A DNA stretch of 64,000 bases from Tenacibaculum jejuense (lineage in GTDB: Bacteria > Bacteroidota > Bacteroidia > Flavobacteriales > Flavobacteriaceae): the NCBI RefSeq assembly GCF_900198195.1, contig NZ_LT899436.1, positions 3,315,001 to 3,379,000 on the forward strand. Reading direction: 5' to 3'. Positions within the stretch are counted from its first letter, which is position 1; every line of letters begins with the position of its first letter. The position numbers were made by a program, and so were the translations under genes. A model generated the notes under the pieces. It ran no database searches and was not told the origin of the DNA. It saw only the letters and a list, made by a program, of their open reading frames with translations. Positions 53,981 through 62,806 of this stretch are shown one piece after another.

Positions 53981-55996
53981 TTATACTTCTTTATCCAAAT
54001 CAATAACATTACTTTTACCAAACCATTCTCTTGCTTTAATAATAACTTTATCAGAACAATCACCTTCATAGAAAACTACCAAATCCTCCTTTGCTCTGGT
54101 ACAAGCAACGTAGAAAAGATTTAATGTTCTATCATAATACTTTTTATCTTCAGAATCTCCTTCAAAAAGAGTTTTGTAGCATACCGTTAACTGCGAAATT
54201 TTGTCTTTATTAATAACAACTAAGACATTGTCAAATTCATCTCCTTTTACACCATGTTGAGTTGAATATGAACTAAGCCCCTCTGTATAATTATAAAGAT
54301 TTTCGATTTCTGAATAACTTACTCTTTTAATTCTTTCAATTAAATAAGGATTTTTTTCAATAAACTCTGTAATTCTTGAGTCAATATTAAATAGTTCAGA
54401 AGTTTCAATATAATCTAAAATATCTTCTATTTTAGAAGAGGTAAGCAAGCATAAATTATCCATTTTATCTTTGAGAAGGATTTTATGTTTGCCTATTTGT
54501 ATTTTAAAATCAACTTTTTTAATCAGCTTAATAATATCACTGTCTTTATACAACGTAATAATTTCTTGAATTTTATATAAATGCTTTATAAGAACATCTC
54601 TTTCATCATTTCTTTTATTTGAATTTGAATTTTTGCTATTTTTCTTTCCTATAAGTTTATCCTTATTAATATATGTATTAGCTAAGTTTTGAAATTCACT
54701 ATTAAGAGCAGTTTCAAAAAGTTTTTTATTATCAAAAATAAAGTCACACATAGTTCTAGCAGGAAGAATTTTTTCAATTCCTGGGTGAACTTTCTTAACA
54801 GCATTTATAGCTTTTTGAGTAGTGTCTTTATTTTTTTTTTCGTTTTCGACTAATTCAAGAGCCTTTTTTATATCTAATTTTTCGTCATATTTTTTTGTAA
54901 GTCTATCTAAAAGTTCTAAAAAAGTGAGTGAGTTAATATCATCTTCTATAGGGTTTGCTTTTAAAAAATCTTTTATTCTTTTAACATATCCAGATCCTCC
55001 TATTATTTTATCTTTTTCATAGATTTGAAAAAGCGAGTTAAACTCAGCTTCTTTTGCTATTTGACTATTCCTAGTAAATAATATTTTTGACAGAGGCTTT
55101 TCTTTGTCGCTGTAATTCTCAAAATCCCAGTTAGAACAATAATCACTTTCTAAAACTTCTTTAAGAGTTTTGTTTTTTAGTGAAGAATAAAGAAAAATTG
55201 CATTTCCTTCTTTATGAGTCCCATTCTTTTTAATGTTAGGAGAACCAATATTTTTGGCAGGCTCTTGAGTCAAACCATCGTTCCTTAATTGATTTGCTAT
55301 ATCTAACACCTTTCTGGGATTTCTTCTATTTAACTTTTTAGGAACTTCTTTTAATAGTTTTTGATGCTCTCTAAACTCTAATTCTTCAATCTTTATCTTT
55401 CCAATCCCATCATAAATAGATTGCATACTATCTCCAAAAAGACCAATTTTTAAATCAAGTTCTTTTTTATTAAGGTGGGTCAATAAAATATCTATAACTT
55501 CTTCAGAAGTATCTTGATATTCATCAACAAAAATATAATCAAACTTATCGTTTATAATTTTCGATAGAAGTGGATGTTTTATAAAAAGAAATTTGGCTAG
55601 TTGTAAAACTTCATTATGCGAAATAACTCCCTTCTTTAAGCTTTTATATTCTAGATATTTAATTTCCTTATCTCTTGATAATTCTTCTTCAGACACATCC
55701 TCATTTAGTTCTATTATTGCATCTCTCAAATTAGTTTGAAACCCCTTTATATTATCCCATAAAAAATCATGAATAGTAGAAGCCTTTAATGAAAAAGAAT
55801 TTGCTCTTTCCGTAATTTCATCAGCAGCAACATTAGTATATGTTATACATGCTATTTTTGCCTTTGGTTCTTTTTCAGTAATTCTTTGAATAAGCTCAAT
55901 TAAAGTATGTGTTTTTCCACTACCAGCACCACCATTTAATAAAAAATGATTTCCTGCTGCCATTGTTGATATAATTTGATCTACTTCTGAAGCCAT
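53981..55996 (-). CDS. UvrD/Rep-type helicase (GajB-like)
   Basis: This superfamily 1 DNA helicase has motif I GGAGSGKT (22-29), TYTNVAADEI for motif Ia, motif II FVDEYQDTS (about 156-164), GDSMQSIY for motif III, QHGVKGDEFDNV for motif V and FYVACTRAKEDLVVF for motif VI. All are intact. The start at 55996 (MASEVDQII) was chosen over 56032 because a GAAGGA Shine-Dalgarno-like word lies just upstream and it leaves a short 16-bp overlap with the nuclease gene. At 671 aa it is longer than classic GajB (about 500 aa). Paired with an OLD nuclease it forms a Gabija-like system. Confidence 0.88.
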   Translation of the reverse strand: MASEVDQIISTMAAGNHFLLNGGAGSGKTHTLIELIQRITEKEPKAKIACITYTNVAADEITERANSFSLKASTIHDFLWDNIKGFQTNLRDAIIELNEDVSEEELSRDKEIKYLEYKSLKKGVISHNEVLQLAKFLFIKHPLLSKIINDKFDYIFVDEYQDTSEEVIDILLTHLNKKELDLKIGLFGDSMQSIYDGIGKIKIEELEFREHQKLLKEVPKKLNRRNPRKVLDIANQLRNDGLTQEPAKNIGSPNIKKNGTHKEGNAIFLYSSLKNKTLKEVLESDYCSNWDFENYSDKEKPLSKILFTRNSQIAKEAEFNSLFQIYEKDKIIGGSGYVKRIKDFLKANPIEDDINSLTFLELLDRLTKKYDEKLDIKKALELVENEKKNKDTTQKAINAVKKVHPGIEKILPARTMCDFIFDNKKLFETALNSEFQNLANTYINKDKLIGKKNSKNSNSNKRNDERDVLIKHLYKIQEIITLYKDSDIIKLIKKVDFKIQIGKHKILLKDKMDNLCLLTSSKIEDILDYIETSELFNIDSRITEFIEKNPYLIERIKRVSYSEIENLYNYTEGLSSYSTQHGVKGDEFDNVLVVINKDKISQLTVCYKTLFEGDSEDKKYYDRTLNLFYVACTRAKEDLVVFYEGDCSDKVIIKAREWFGKSNVIDLDKEV

Positions 55997-58053
55997 AGTA
56001 ATCCTTCTTTTATATATGATGGAATATTCCAATTACTATAATTTTGATCACTATGATAAACTACATCTAGAGCAAAATGTGTTTTCTTTAGAATACATTT
56101 TTCGGCAAGCTCATATGCGTCTTTTTTATCTTTTCCCTCTAGATCAAATTCTCTTTTATTTTTTAATCCATTAAAAGCATCTTTATTTTTTTTGATAAAA
56201 GATAAATTAATATGTATAAAAGCATCTTCAAAACTTCTTGCATGATAGCCACTTTCTTCATGTTGAAAAGCAATACATAAATTATTATCCTTAATTAATA
56301 TATTTTGAGATTTAATTAATTCTTGTACACTTTTATTAACAAAATGATTTAATGAAGAATTACTCGTGCCACTCACATTAGGATCATTCGCTCGACATGA
56401 TTTAGATACTATTATATCATCACCTTCTTTATTCTTTTCGCCAGTAGGAATCAATTTATTTGTGTCAATGTCAGTAATTAAAAGATACTTTACACCAACA
56501 AAATCAATGAATTTTTCAAAAATATGTGAATATGCACCTACTTCAATAACCGAAATATTTTGTGATACTAATGGTAAGTCGAAAGATTCTTCTTTATCTA
56601 ATTTACTCATCATAGCAGGTAATAAAATTCTTTCTGTATCACCTTCAATTAAAATTGCTTTATCCGCAAAAAATAATTCAGCTCTATTTAGAGTTAAATA
56701 CTGCTTTAAAAATTGATATTGATTAGTATCTTCTTCATAAGCAGTTTTTAAATCTTTAAGGTTCTTCGAGATAACTCTATTTTGTTTCTCTTTCTTATGA
56801 AAATATTTTATATCATCAAAATTACTCTCGGTTACAATATGAGAAGAGTGTGTTGTTACAATACTTTGCAAGTTAAATATTGATTTACTTGAATCCCGTT
56901 TTCCTTTAAGATTAAGACCTTTTTGTTCCTTTTCTAATATTTCGCTAATGTTTTTAATAAAAACATGTTGCATTTGAGGATGAGTATGTGCTTCTGGCTC
57001 TTCAATAAAAAGAATATTTATATCTGCGGGTATTTGCTCTTCTTTAAGTTCTCTTTCTTTTCTGAATTCTCTAAAGATAATCTCTAAGTCAAAAATAATT
57101 GATAATAGATTTAAATATCCTAATCCATTATAATCTTCCGGTAGAAGTGTTTTAGCATATTCATATACAACAGATGTATTTTCTTTTAAAATATTTTTTC
57201 CTTGAAGAGTTGAAACTATTTTTATTAACGATTCCCCTTTTTTCTTCCCTCCGAAAAGTTTAATCTTATTTATTACTTCTTTAAATACTACAGGATATAC
57301 TTCATCGAGTTCTTTGTCTGTCTCTTCTAATTTCTTTTTTAAATTTTTAATTGTAACTTCTTCTTCAAGAGTGTTTTCTAAACTTTCATAGTATTCAGAA
57401 GATAGTTTTGAAAGTGTTTTATCATTTCTGTTTGAATCGGAATTATTAACTTCTCTTTTTGCTTTAATACTTTGAATATTGATAATTTTAGAGATCATTT
57501 TTTTGTCAGTAATCTCTTCAGATTTACCATTTTCTCTATCCTTTAAATGTTCATATGATTTGATTGCTGTTTTAAAATACTTTACACTTTTTGATAAACT
57601 TAAAAAGTCAATAATATTTTTGGTTTCATTATCGCTTTTAAACTCTATAAAATCATCTATTAAATATTTGAACTGTATAGGGTTTAGATAATACTCAAAA
57701 CCTAAAACAACTGTATTCTCAGATTCTAAGTTAAGAATTAGAGAGGATAAATTTCTTAAGTTATCAGTATCATCATATTTTATTTCAAATAATAAATAAA
57801 TGCTAAATTTAAAATCTTCAGGTATACTAATACCCTCTTTTTTTTCTAATGCTTTTAATTTCTCTTGTTCATCTAAATTAAAATCATGTATTGAAAAACT
57901 GCTTTTTTCAGTCAAGAACTTTTCAATTACAGCTAGTAAAGAGGTTTTTCCAGTATTGTTTTTTCCTATAATTAGTGATAATTTATTCTCAACATCAATT
58001 GAGAAATCTTTTAACAATCGAAAATTTTCGACTTTAATTTTTGTTATTTTCAT
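55981..58053 (-). CDS. OLD-family ATPase/TOPRIM nuclease (GajA-like)
   Basis: This 690-aa class 2 OLD-type nuclease has Walker A GKNNTGKT (30-37), Walker B FIEEPEAH (350-357) and the switch motif TTHSSH (401-406). The C-terminal TOPRIM domain has LIEGDTE (469-475, catalytic Glu-471) and TDID (528-531). In Gabija this protein nicks DNA when nucleotide levels fall and works with GajB. It is longer than classic GajA (about 580 aa), mainly through the helical insertion at about 165-300. It is the first gene of the minus-strand eight-gene run. Confidence 0.88.
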   Translation of the reverse strand: MKITKIKVENFRLLKDFSIDVENKLSLIIGKNNTGKTSLLAVIEKFLTEKSSFSIHDFNLDEQEKLKALEKKEGISIPEDFKFSIYLLFEIKYDDTDNLRNLSSLILNLESENTVVLGFEYYLNPIQFKYLIDDFIEFKSDNETKNIIDFLSLSKSVKYFKTAIKSYEHLKDRENGKSEEITDKKMISKIINIQSIKAKREVNNSDSNRNDKTLSKLSSEYYESLENTLEEEVTIKNLKKKLEETDKELDEVYPVVFKEVINKIKLFGGKKKGESLIKIVSTLQGKNILKENTSVVYEYAKTLLPEDYNGLGYLNLLSIIFDLEIIFREFRKERELKEEQIPADINILFIEEPEAHTHPQMQHVFIKNISEILEKEQKGLNLKGKRDSSKSIFNLQSIVTTHSSHIVTESNFDDIKYFHKKEKQNRVISKNLKDLKTAYEEDTNQYQFLKQYLTLNRAELFFADKAILIEGDTERILLPAMMSKLDKEESFDLPLVSQNISVIEVGAYSHIFEKFIDFVGVKYLLITDIDTNKLIPTGEKNKEGDDIIVSKSCRANDPNVSGTSNSSLNHFVNKSVQELIKSQNILIKDNNLCIAFQHEESGYHARSFEDAFIHINLSFIKKNKDAFNGLKNKREFDLEGKDKKDAYELAEKCILKKTHFALDVVYHSDQNYSNWNIPSYIKEGLLWLQK

Positions 58054-58207
58054 CGATAACCATAATTAATTATAGAGAGAATCATCTATATAAAGGAAGA
58101 ATTTGGCTATGAAACGGGGACTTCTTCAATTCTTTTTCTCTCACACTGCTAAAAATAGTAAAATTTATTTTTGAAAACTACGGTTTTCCATAAATAGACA
58201 GTCAAAA

Positions 58208-58228
58208 ATCGGGGAGTTTTCGGGGAGT
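58208..58228 (+). promoter_or_regulatory. Tandem CGGGGAGT repeat near attR
   Basis: This is an identical 21-bp partner of 39218-39238, 48 bp inside attR and in the same orientation. The other content of the 58054-58276 gap is a short hairpin (GAAAAC/GTTTTC at 58173-58188) and the terminator at 58240-58267. No clear promoter box for the defence operon was found here. Confidence 0.6.
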
Positions 58229-58239
58229 ACAAAAACAAG

Positions 58240-58267
58240 AAAGGCTTTCAGTTTCCTGAAAGCCTTT
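58240..58267 (-). terminator. Island-borne terminator for tRNA-Arg
   Basis: A 12-bp perfect stem (AAAGGCTTTCAG / CTGAAAGCCTTT) with a TTTC loop starts about 10 bp beyond the tRNA-Arg 3' end on the minus strand. A T-rich stretch follows on that strand after a CTTG interruption. It replaces the native terminator left behind at 39024-39069. Confidence 0.75.
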
Positions 58268-58275
58268 GTTTTCTT

Positions 58276-58323
58276 GTGATCGCGACAGGATTCGAACCTG
58301 TGACCGTCTGCTTAGAAGGCAGA
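58276..58323 (-). repeat. attR: 48-bp repeat within tRNA-Arg
   Basis: Identical to attL (39071-39118). It covers the tRNA from the anticodon stem to the 3' end and thus keeps the tRNA gene intact after integration. Confidence 0.92.
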
Positions 58324-58350
58324 TGCTCTATCCAGCTGAGCTACGCGACC
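58277..58350 (-). tRNA. tRNA-Arg (anticodon TCT)
   Basis: The 74-nt cloverleaf begins GGTCGCG and pairs with CGCGATC (one G-T pair). The anticodon loop CTTCTAA gives TCT, reading AGA. The T-arm contains GGTTCGAATCC. No CCA is encoded. Its 3' part is the integration target of the island. Confidence 0.95.
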
Positions 58351-58364
58351 AGTAACTCTTTTTG

Positions 58365-58439
58365 TCGGGGTGGCAGGATTCGAACCTGCGACCTCCTGCT
58401 CCCAAAGCAGGCGCGATGACCGGGCTACGCTACACCCCG
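58365..58439 (-). tRNA. tRNA-Pro (anticodon TGG)
   Basis: The acceptor stem CGGGGTG pairs with CACCCCG. The anticodon loop TTTGGGA gives TGG, reading CCA and other Pro codons. The T-arm is standard. It lies 14 bp upstream of tRNA-Arg. Confidence 0.95.
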
Positions 58440-58460
58440 AGGTGTTCTTGCAATGTTTTG

Positions 58461-58542
58461 CGGAGAGACCGGGATTCGAACCCGGGCATCCCGAAGGATG
58501 ACAGCTTAGCAGGCTGCTGCATTACCACTCTGCCACCTCTCC
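58461..58542 (-). tRNA. tRNA-Ser (anticodon GCT)
   Basis: This class II tRNA has acceptor stem GGAGAG, anticodon loop CTGCTAA (GCT, reading AGC/AGT) and a variable arm around ATCCTTCGGGAT. It is the first of three tRNAs on the minus strand. Confidence 0.93.
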
Positions 58543-58626
58543 TTAAGTTTTAAAAACTTAAAAATTGCGAGTGCAAATTTAAGATTAGAAAAAGAATCTC
58601 ACAAGTTTTTTTTAGAAAAAAAATTA

Positions 58627-60687
58627 CTATTCTGGATACTCAACTCGTAAGTGATAGATATTCATCAACTTACTCTTTATAACTTTTTTGATTTTTTCTA
58701 TTTCTCGGAACGTAATATCTGAATTTATGAACTGATTCATGTTTTTTTGTCCTTCTACTACTTTATCAATAAGTTCATCAATAGATTGTGCAGATGGTTT
58801 TTTTAAACTCTTAGAAGCCGCCTCTGCAGCATCACAAATCATTAAGATTGCCGTTTCTTTAGAAAATGGAATTGGTCCTTGATATCTAAACTTCTTTTCA
58901 TCAACTTCAACATCTGGATTATTTTCTTGTTCTTTCTTGTAAAAATAATATACCAAACTTGTTCCATGATGTGTTCTGATAAAATCTATGATTCTGTCTG
59001 GAAGATTATTCTTCTTTGCTATCTCTATACCTTTTATAACATGATTTAAAATAATATGTGCACTATCTTTAGGTGATAAATCATTATGTGGATTAACTCC
59101 CGTAATTTGGTTCTCTGTAAAGTATTTCGGATTTACCATCTTACCAATATCATGATACAAAGCTCCCGTTCTAACTAGCATAGAATTTGCTCCTATTTCA
59201 TTTGCTGCTGCTTCAGCTAAATTGGCTACTTGTATTGAATGCTGAAAAGTTCCTGGTGCTTTTTCATTTAATTCTCTCAATAATGGTGAATTTGTATTGG
59301 ATAGTTCTAATAACGTTACATCTGAAACTAATCCAAATACTTTTTCGTAGAAATAGATAAAAAACACAGCTAAAAATGATAATAAACCATTCATAGCAAA
59401 TAACCCAAAATAAATTCCTTTGATACTACTTACATTTCCTTCTTTAATAATCGAAAAGGCAAAATAAGTAAGCATATAAATAAATGTAATTTGAGCCACA
59501 GAAATGAATAAACTTGCTCTCTTATACAATTCTGAAGTTGATAATACTGCTACTATTCCAGCAATAATATGTAAATAAATAAACTCAAAACTATTTGGTA
59601 CTATAAACCCAAGTAATAAGACTGTTAAAATATGCGTAAATAGCCCTAATCGAGCATCAAAAAAAGCTTTTAATACAATCGGTAAGATAGTTAAAGGAAT
59701 TACATATAGATAATCTGGGTTGTATTTCACTAATAAAGTTTGCACGAAAATCATTAGTAAAATATTAGAGTAAATAAAGGTTATTTTACTATTGTTATCA
59801 AAAATTTCTTTTCGATAACGATGTAAGAATAAAAGAAGCATTAACAATGCTAAAGACACCAAAATTGTATATCCGAAAACCAACCAATTGTAGTTAGATT
59901 TTGTCCATATTTGAGATTTTGAAGCTTCTCTTAAAGAATCTAGCTTATTTAAATTTTCTCCTTCTACAATATCTCCTTTTTGAATGATTAACTCATCTTT
60001 ATTAATCTTCCCCTTAGTATATGAAATATCCTTTAGTGCTTGATTAAGTTCTTTTTGAGAAAATTCTTCATCAAAAGTAACATTAGGTTCTAAAATCTCT
60101 GAAAGCTTTTTTATTACAAAATCTCTTCCATAGTCTTTTTTTAATACTGATAATTCATTTACAATGATAGAAAGTATGTCTTTAGATTGTATTAATTTGG
60201 AAAAAGGAATATTCGAAATTTCATTTGATTTCCTTAATATTATTGTTGGACTTTTATTTACCTTTCCTTTAGAAACTTCATCTATAAATCCAAACTCATA
60301 AATTTTACGAATTACAGCTACTCCTTTATTTCTCAACTTTTTCACATCAGATTCTGACAAACTATCAGAAACTTGTAAGGTATTAACAGCCGTTATGAAA
60401 TTATTTTTAGTGTATTCAGGAACTTCAACATCATATAAAAAATACTGTTGAACAGAAGATTTTATCTGATTAATTTCTTCAGAAATTTCATCTTTAGTTT
60501 TCTGTGTAGCAAAATCAAATGGAGCATACAAGTTATTGTAAGACCAAGGTTTACCAGGAGAATAATCATATCGAAACTTCCCTCCTTTTGGCAACAAATA
60601 CACAATAAAAAAAGCGGTTATAATGAATAGAAAACCTCTATAAATTGCTGCATTATTCTTGTATAGACTGTTAATTATTTTATTCAT
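58627..60687 (-). CDS. PgpH-like 7TM-HD phosphohydrolase
   Basis: This 686-aa inner-membrane protein has an N-terminal anchor (about 19-32) and an extracytoplasmic 7TMR-HDED-type domain (about 60-260). Seven membrane helices follow at about 265-460. The cytoplasmic HD domain has ALYHDIGKM (His-512, Asp-513), HIILNHVIKG and IRTHHGTS. PgpH proteins of this layout hydrolyse cyclic di-AMP in Firmicutes; the same activity here is likely but not shown. The gene lies upstream of the tRNA cluster on the same strand and is divergent from the thiolase gene. Confidence 0.88.
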   Translation of the reverse strand: MNKIINSLYKNNAAIYRGFLFIITAFFIVYLLPKGGKFRYDYSPGKPWSYNNLYAPFDFATQKTKDEISEEINQIKSSVQQYFLYDVEVPEYTKNNFITAVNTLQVSDSLSESDVKKLRNKGVAVIRKIYEFGFIDEVSKGKVNKSPTIILRKSNEISNIPFSKLIQSKDILSIIVNELSVLKKDYGRDFVIKKLSEILEPNVTFDEEFSQKELNQALKDISYTKGKINKDELIIQKGDIVEGENLNKLDSLREASKSQIWTKSNYNWLVFGYTILVSLALLMLLLFLHRYRKEIFDNNSKITFIYSNILLMIFVQTLLVKYNPDYLYVIPLTILPIVLKAFFDARLGLFTHILTVLLLGFIVPNSFEFIYLHIIAGIVAVLSTSELYKRASLFISVAQITFIYMLTYFAFSIIKEGNVSSIKGIYFGLFAMNGLLSFLAVFFIYFYEKVFGLVSDVTLLELSNTNSPLLRELNEKAPGTFQHSIQVANLAEAAANEIGANSMLVRTGALYHDIGKMVNPKYFTENQITGVNPHNDLSPKDSAHIILNHVIKGIEIAKKNNLPDRIIDFIRTHHGTSLVYYFYKKEQENNPDVEVDEKKFRYQGPIPFSKETAILMICDAAEAASKSLKKPSAQSIDELIDKVVEGQKNMNQFINSDITFREIEKIKKVIKSKLMNIYHLRVEYPE

Positions 60688-60785
60688 TATTCTTAATTAA
60701 GTATGTAAATATAACCTTTTGATATTATTTGAGAACTTCTTATAAAATAGTTATTTTCGCATAACAAAAAGCAAACAAATTTAAC

Positions 60786-61961
60786 ATGAAAGAAGTAGTT
60801 ATAGCCTCTGTTGCCAGAACTCCAATTGGAAGTTTCCTAGGAACTTTATCAACAACTCCTGCTCCAAAATTAGGTTCGGTAGCGATTAAAGGCGCTTTAG
60901 ATAAAATTAATTTAAAACCAGAATTGGTTGATGAAGTATTTATGGGAAATGTTGTTTCTGCTGGTTTAGGACAAGCTCCTGCTCGTCAAGCAGCTATTTT
61001 AGCTGGTATTCCAGATACTGTTCCTTGTACTACAGTAAATAAAGTTTGTTCTTCTGGAATGAAATCAATCATGCTAGGAGCGCAAGCAATTGCCTTAGGT
61101 GATGCTGATATCGTTATTGCTGGTGGTATGGAAAATATGAGTATGATTCCTCATTATCAACATGCAAGATTTGCTACTAAGTTTGGTCCAGTTAAAATGG
61201 AAGATGGAATGCAGAAAGATGGATTAATTGATGCTTACGAACAAGTTGCCATGGGAGTTTGTGCTGATGAATGTGCTGTAGAATACAATTTCTCAAGAGA
61301 AGATCAAGATAACTTTGCTATCGAGTCTTACAATAGATCTGCTAAAGCTTGGAGCGAAGGAAAATTTGCAGACGAAGTTGTTCCTGTAGAAATTCCTCAA
61401 AGAAGAGGTGAACCTGTTATTTTTAGTGAAGATGAAGAATATAAGAATGTAAAAATGGAGAAAATTCCTGCTTTGCGTCCTGCTTTCACTAAAGAAGGAA
61501 CTGTTACTGCTGCTAATGCTTCTACAATTAATGATGGAGGTGCTGCGTTAGTATTAATGTCTGCTGAAAAGGCTCAAGAATTAGGAATTACTCCTTTAGC
61601 TAGAATTAAAGGATATGCAGATGCAGCTCATGAACCAAAATGGTTTACTACTGCACCAGCAAAAGCATTACCAAAAGCTTTAGCTAAAGCTGGTGTTGCA
61701 ATTGAAGATGTAGATTATTTTGAATTAAATGAAGCTTTTTCTGTTGTAGGTTTAGCCAATACAAAAATTTTGGGTTTATCTGCAGATAAAGTAAATGTTA
61801 ATGGTGGAGCAGTTTCTTTAGGACATCCATTAGGAGTTTCTGGTGCTAGAATTGTTATCGCTTTAACATCTATATTAAAACAAAATGACGCTAAAATTGG
61901 TGCTGCTGGTATTTGTAACGGTGGTGGTGGTGCTAGCGCAATGGTAATTGAAAGAATCTAA
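60786..61961 (+). CDS. Acetyl-CoA C-acyltransferase (thiolase)
   Basis: This 391-aa thiolase condenses or cleaves acyl-CoA with acetyl-CoA. The acyl-accepting Cys-88 lies in VNKVCSSGMKS, His-347 in GHPLGVSGARI and Cys-377 in GICNGGGGASAMVIERI. All catalytic parts are present and the length is standard. It may serve branched amino-acid or fatty-acid breakdown, or acetoacetyl-CoA synthesis; the context does not decide. The next gene begins 18 bp later. Confidence 0.95.
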   Translation: MKEVVIASVARTPIGSFLGTLSTTPAPKLGSVAIKGALDKINLKPELVDEVFMGNVVSAGLGQAPARQAAILAGIPDTVPCTTVNKVCSSGMKSIMLGAQAIALGDADIVIAGGMENMSMIPHYQHARFATKFGPVKMEDGMQKDGLIDAYEQVAMGVCADECAVEYNFSREDQDNFAIESYNRSAKAWSEGKFADEVVPVEIPQRRGEPVIFSEDEEYKNVKMEKIPALRPAFTKEGTVTAANASTINDGGAALVLMSAEKAQELGITPLARIKGYADAAHEPKWFTTAPAKALPKALAKAGVAIEDVDYFELNEAFSVVGLANTKILGLSADKVNVNGGAVSLGHPLGVSGARIVIALTSILKQNDAKIGAAGICNGGGGASAMVIERI

Positions 61962-61979
61962 AATATAAAGATTTTCTAT

Positions 61980-62747
61980 TTGTACGGAATTTGTAATTTA
62001 AGTATTGTACCGCTTCGACTGGAGCCCACTGATCTGTCTGAAATGGTAAATCAGTTGGTTTTTGGAGAACATTTTACTGTCCTTGAAAAGTTTAAAAAAT
62101 GGAGCAAAATAAAGCTTTCTTACGATGGCTATGAAGGATATATTGACAATAAACAATATGAAAATATTTCCGAAGAACTGTACCATCAATTAAACAATCA
62201 GGAACAATATTATTCAGGAGAATTAATTGACTTTATCTTTGATAAGGACAATAATTTAACAACTGTTCCTCTAGGTGCTAGACTTCCATTTTATAAGGAT
62301 AACAGTTTTTCATTAAATGATAAAACGTTTTCTTATGAAGGGAAAGTTAATCATGGGATATTAAATAAACAATCTATTGTTGAAACGGCTTATCACTTTT
62401 TAAATGTTCCTTATTTATGGGGCGGAAAAACTCCTTTTGGAATTGATTGCTCTGGTTTCACGCAAACTGTATATAAATTATGTGGTTTTAAACTTTTAAG
62501 AGACGCGAGTGAGCAGGCTACACAAGGAGATGTTTTAAGTTTCATAGAAGAAAGTGAACCTGGTGACTTAGCTTTCTTTGATAATGAAGAGGGTACTATT
62601 ACTCACGTGGGTATTGTTATGAATGATTACAACATTATTCATGCACATGGTAAAGTAAGAATTGACAAACTAGATCATAGTGGTATTTATAATACCGATA
62701 CACAGCAACACACTCATAAATTACGAGTCATAAAGAAAATCGTATAA
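61980..62747 (+). CDS. NlpC/P60-family cysteine peptidase with SH3-like domain
   Basis: This 255-aa cell-wall peptidase has an N-terminal bacterial SH3-like domain (about 1-60), a second SH3-like stretch (about 75-125) and an NlpC/P60 domain (about 130-255). The catalytic Cys-157 is in GIDCSGFTQ, His-209 in ITHVGIV and His-221 in IHAHGK. The start is TTG; the next ATG (62043) would remove a third of the first SH3 domain, so TTG is preferred. It probably cuts peptidoglycan stem peptides. No signal peptide is evident, as in other Bacteroidota relatives. Confidence 0.88.
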   Translation: MYGICNLSIVPLRLEPTDLSEMVNQLVFGEHFTVLEKFKKWSKIKLSYDGYEGYIDNKQYENISEELYHQLNNQEQYYSGELIDFIFDKDNNLTTVPLGARLPFYKDNSFSLNDKTFSYEGKVNHGILNKQSIVETAYHFLNVPYLWGGKTPFGIDCSGFTQTVYKLCGFKLLRDASEQATQGDVLSFIEESEPGDLAFFDNEEGTITHVGIVMNDYNIIHAHGKVRIDKLDHSGIYNTDTQQHTHKLRVIKKIV

Positions 62748-62751
62748 AAAT

Positions 62752-62783
62752 AAAAAAGGATAGTTTTTCAACTATCCTTTTTT
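62752..62783. terminator. Bidirectional terminator between convergent genes
   Basis: GGATAGTT pairs with AACTATCC around TTTC, extended by A6/T7 flanks. It serves the peptidase gene on the plus strand and the TPR gene on the minus strand. Confidence 0.9.
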
Positions 62784-62806
62784 TATCTATTAGAACAATG
62801 AGTAAA

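Larger units (their letters stand above)
39071..58323. mobile_element. Integrated defence island in tRNA-Arg
   Basis: The island is bounded by 48-bp direct repeats (attL 39071-39118, attR 58276-58323); the right one rebuilds the intact tRNA-Arg. A tyrosine integrase gene lies next to attL. Tandem GGGGAGTTTTC-type words sit inside both ends. Cargo: an unrecognised four-gene plus-strand set and an eight-gene minus-strand set with Gabija-like, Wadjet-like and Septu-like genes. No transfer, phage structural or replication genes are present, so it is a genomic island that would move with help. Confidence 0.9.

Noticed and set aside
58362..58553. 63-codon plus-strand ORF
   Set aside because: It is the antisense reading of the tRNA-Pro and tRNA-Ser genes.
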